DNA of 6,492 bases, taken from positions 1-6,492 of the forward strand of contig JAGHDA010000165.1 in the NCBI GenBank assembly GCA_021160185.1, read 5' to 3'. Positions 5,055 through 6,492 of this stretch are shown piece by piece. The stretch is from Verrucomicrobiota bacterium. Lineage in GTDB: Bacteria; Verrucomicrobiota; Verrucomicrobiia; Limisphaerales; CAZBKV01. How positions within the stretch are numbered: the stretch's first letter is position 1; every line of letters starts with the position of its first letter. The notes beneath the pieces are model-generated. The model did no database searches. It was not told the origin of the DNA and saw nothing but the letters and a program-made list of their open reading frames with translations. Both the position numbers and the translations under genes were made by a program.

Positions 5055-6334
5055 GTGACAACGCTTGTCCAGGGTGTGAAATCCTCGCGGAGTTCGCTCG
5101 CTTGCGCGTTGCTGTTTGCCTTGGCCTTCGCGGTCGTGGCGGTTGCGACCCTGCCGTTGAGAACGGCTTTCGAGATAGGAGGTGACGAAGGGTATGAGCT
5201 GATGAAGGGGTTGCTGTGCAGCCAAGGCTATCAGCTATATGCGCCGGTCTGGAATGACCAACCCCCGCTACACACCGCGCTCCTTAGCGCTTTGTTTCGG
5301 GCATTCGGCCCCTCCGCCTTTGCCGGGAGGCTGTTGACTCTGGGATTCGCTTCGGTGCTCTTGGCGGCCCTGCTCGCGTCGGTTGGGACACGGGAAGGGA
5401 CGATGGCGGCCCTCATCGCCGGCGGTTTTCTGCTGGGCATGCCTTTCTTCCTGATGCTCAGCGTCTCCGTTATGCTGGAGATACCGGCGTTTGCGGTAGG
5501 GTTGGTTTCGGCTTGGTTGCTGGTCCAGTGGGTGGAGCGCGAGAGGTGGACCTGGCTGGCGTTGTCCGGGGCGTTCATGGGCGCCGCGTTGATGATCAAG
5601 CTGACCGTGGCCCTGTTGCTGCCCGGCATGGTTGTCGAGATTGTTTTAGCCGGCTGGCGTTCAAAGTCCGAAGCGCGAGCAACGACCATCATGCGGATGC
5701 TGGCCGTGTGGGCCGCAGTGACGGCCTTGGTGGTTGCGGGCGCGGTGTGGTTCAGCCCGGGCATGACGTTCGGTCAAATCATCGGTAACCACTTCAACCA
5801 GGCGCTGCGCGCAGCCACCGCAGGGAATCCGGGCATGACCTTTTCGTTCACGGGATTGTGGTCTGTTTTTACTGTCTGTTCCCGGCCGCGTTGGCGGTTT
5901 TGCTGCGAGCCCTGGACGGTCGTTTTCCGAGCATTTGTCTGCCGACTCTCTGGTTCGTGACCGAAGTCCTGACCCACCGGTTGCATCGTCCGTTCTGGGG
6001 GTTTTACCAAGTCCACTTTGCGTTTCCGCTTGCCTGGCTGGCGGCCGTGGGGATCAAGGATCTCGGCGCGCGAGCGTTCACAGCGTTTGCCCAAGGCCGG
6101 GGCCGTTTGAGCGTGAAAGCGCTTGCCTGGCTCGCCATGACTTCGCTGGTTTGCGGAGTGAGTGGGACTGAGGGAAGCATACGCGCCGTAGACCAATGGC
6201 GCTGGATACGCCGGCGAGCGCCAATCTCAAGCCATCCACTCGTGGCTCGGATGCGATCATACGCGAGCCAGACCCATTGGGTTTTCACCAAGCGGCATCT
6301 CTATGCATTCTATGCGGGATTAACAGCCCGTTGA
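5055..6334 (+). pseudogene. PMT_2/ArnT-type (GT39-like) polytopic glycosyltransferase with a one-base frameshift
   Basis: With one base restored this is a protein of about 426 aa that would transfer a sugar from a polyprenyl-phosphate donor to a lipid or protein on the outer face of the inner membrane. Seen: an N-terminal helix (about 15-34); FEIGGDEGYELMKGLL (39-54), with the acidic D44-E45 expected in the first periplasmic loop; LYAPVWNDQPPLHTALL (61-77), a strong family hallmark; VMLEIPAFAVGL (139-150); and LMIKLTVALLLPG (179-191). The first frame then runs off at about residue 269 and stops at 5958-5960. The continuation is one frame back (from about 5870) with FPAALAVLLRALDGRF, FWGFYQVHFAFPLAWLAAVG and a stop at 6332-6334. 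Adding one T to the T5 run at 5866-5870 gives a seamless SVFYCLFPAALAV. No good -1 slippery heptamer is present, so a mutation or sequencing error is more likely than programmed frameshifting. Acceptor and sugar are unknown. Start GTG 5055 has a good AGGAG. Confidence 0.75.
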
Positions 6335-6352
6335 AAAAACCCATTTTTTCGA
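6331..6352 (+). terminator. A/T-stem inverted repeat at the glycosyltransferase stop
   Basis: TTGAAAAAA-CCCA-TTTTTTCGA forms a 9-bp stem (one G-U) with a 4-base loop and overlaps the TGA at 6332-6334. The A-tract before and T-tract after resemble a bidirectional terminator, but the stem has almost no GC, so it would be weak. Confidence 0.35.
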
Positions 6353-6492
6353 GAGACGGAAAGAAATCGTGACGCCATGGTTGGGTGCGGGAGAAGAAAG
6401 GTCGGCGCGTGGTAGAAAAGGAGAGTGCGGAGGATCAAAGGCGAAAGGACCGATACGGGACCAGACAGCCCGAAACACGGCGAAAATAAAAC
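6353..6492. other. Right-edge sequence without a recognisable gene
   Basis: This purine-rich stretch holds several GGAGA/GAAAGG words that could be ribosome binding sites. The ATG at 6378 gives only 12 codons, and I see no gene. Confidence 0.3.

Noticed and set aside
5231..5764. Minus-strand frame of 177 codons opposite the glycosyltransferase
   Set aside because: It is an antisense shadow of a GC-rich gene that has clear family motifs on the plus strand.
5856..5875. Programmed -1 frameshift in the glycosyltransferase
   Set aside because: The zero-frame GTT TTT does not form a good X XXY YYZ heptamer, and no strong stimulatory hairpin was apparent just downstream; a lost T explains it more simply.
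1..6492. CRISPR array, tRNA, rRNA or replication origin
   Set aside because: No regularly spaced direct repeats, tRNA-like cloverleaf, rRNA core sequence or DnaA-box cluster was seen in the window.

Overview
The window is GC-rich and bacterial. Its protein families suggest a Verrucomicrobiota-like genome, perhaps near Pedosphaera/Limisphaerales: a DUF3568-type lipoprotein, a heparinase-II/III-like remnant, a CrtO-type acyltransferase, a MauE/DoxX-type membrane protein and a PMT_2/ArnT-type glycosyltransferase. The taxon is an inference from family resemblance, not from a marker gene.

Left part (1-2420). A small intact DUF3568-like lipoprotein gene on the plus strand (75-494) is followed by about 465 bases without an intact gene. 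That stretch holds a hairpin and a worn fragment of an IS5-type transposase (623-829). On the minus strand, reading right to left, come three items: the C-terminal end of a heparinase-II/III-like protein broken by two one-base shifts (2420-1692); a 79-codon ORF that looks like the tail of a CrtQ-type family-2 glycosyltransferase (1692-1453); and an intact 167-aa CrtO-like acyltransferase (1463-960). The three are packed with 1-base and 11-base overlaps. The first two lack most of their proteins, so this looks like the remains of a glycolipid/carotenoid-ester locus reshaped by a deletion.

Right part (2522-6334, plus strand). Four genes run in one direction: an exported, C-terminally membrane-anchored protein of unknown function; a small exported Cys-rich protein interrupted by an in-frame TGA; a four-helix MauE/DoxX-like membrane protein with a CPC motif; and a polytopic polyprenyl-phosphate-sugar-type glycosyltransferase with a one-base frameshift at a T run. 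A long inverted repeat followed by five T lies just before the MauE-like gene. My working inference is an envelope module in which a membrane thiol-redox protein serves a disulfide-rich exported substrate, with a glycosyltransferase alongside. The pairing of Cys-rich protein and MauE-like protein is the most interesting part of the window.

Three one-base frame breaks (two at homopolymers) and one nonsense codon in 6.5 kb mean either real gene decay or sequence errors. This must be settled before the broken genes are interpreted.
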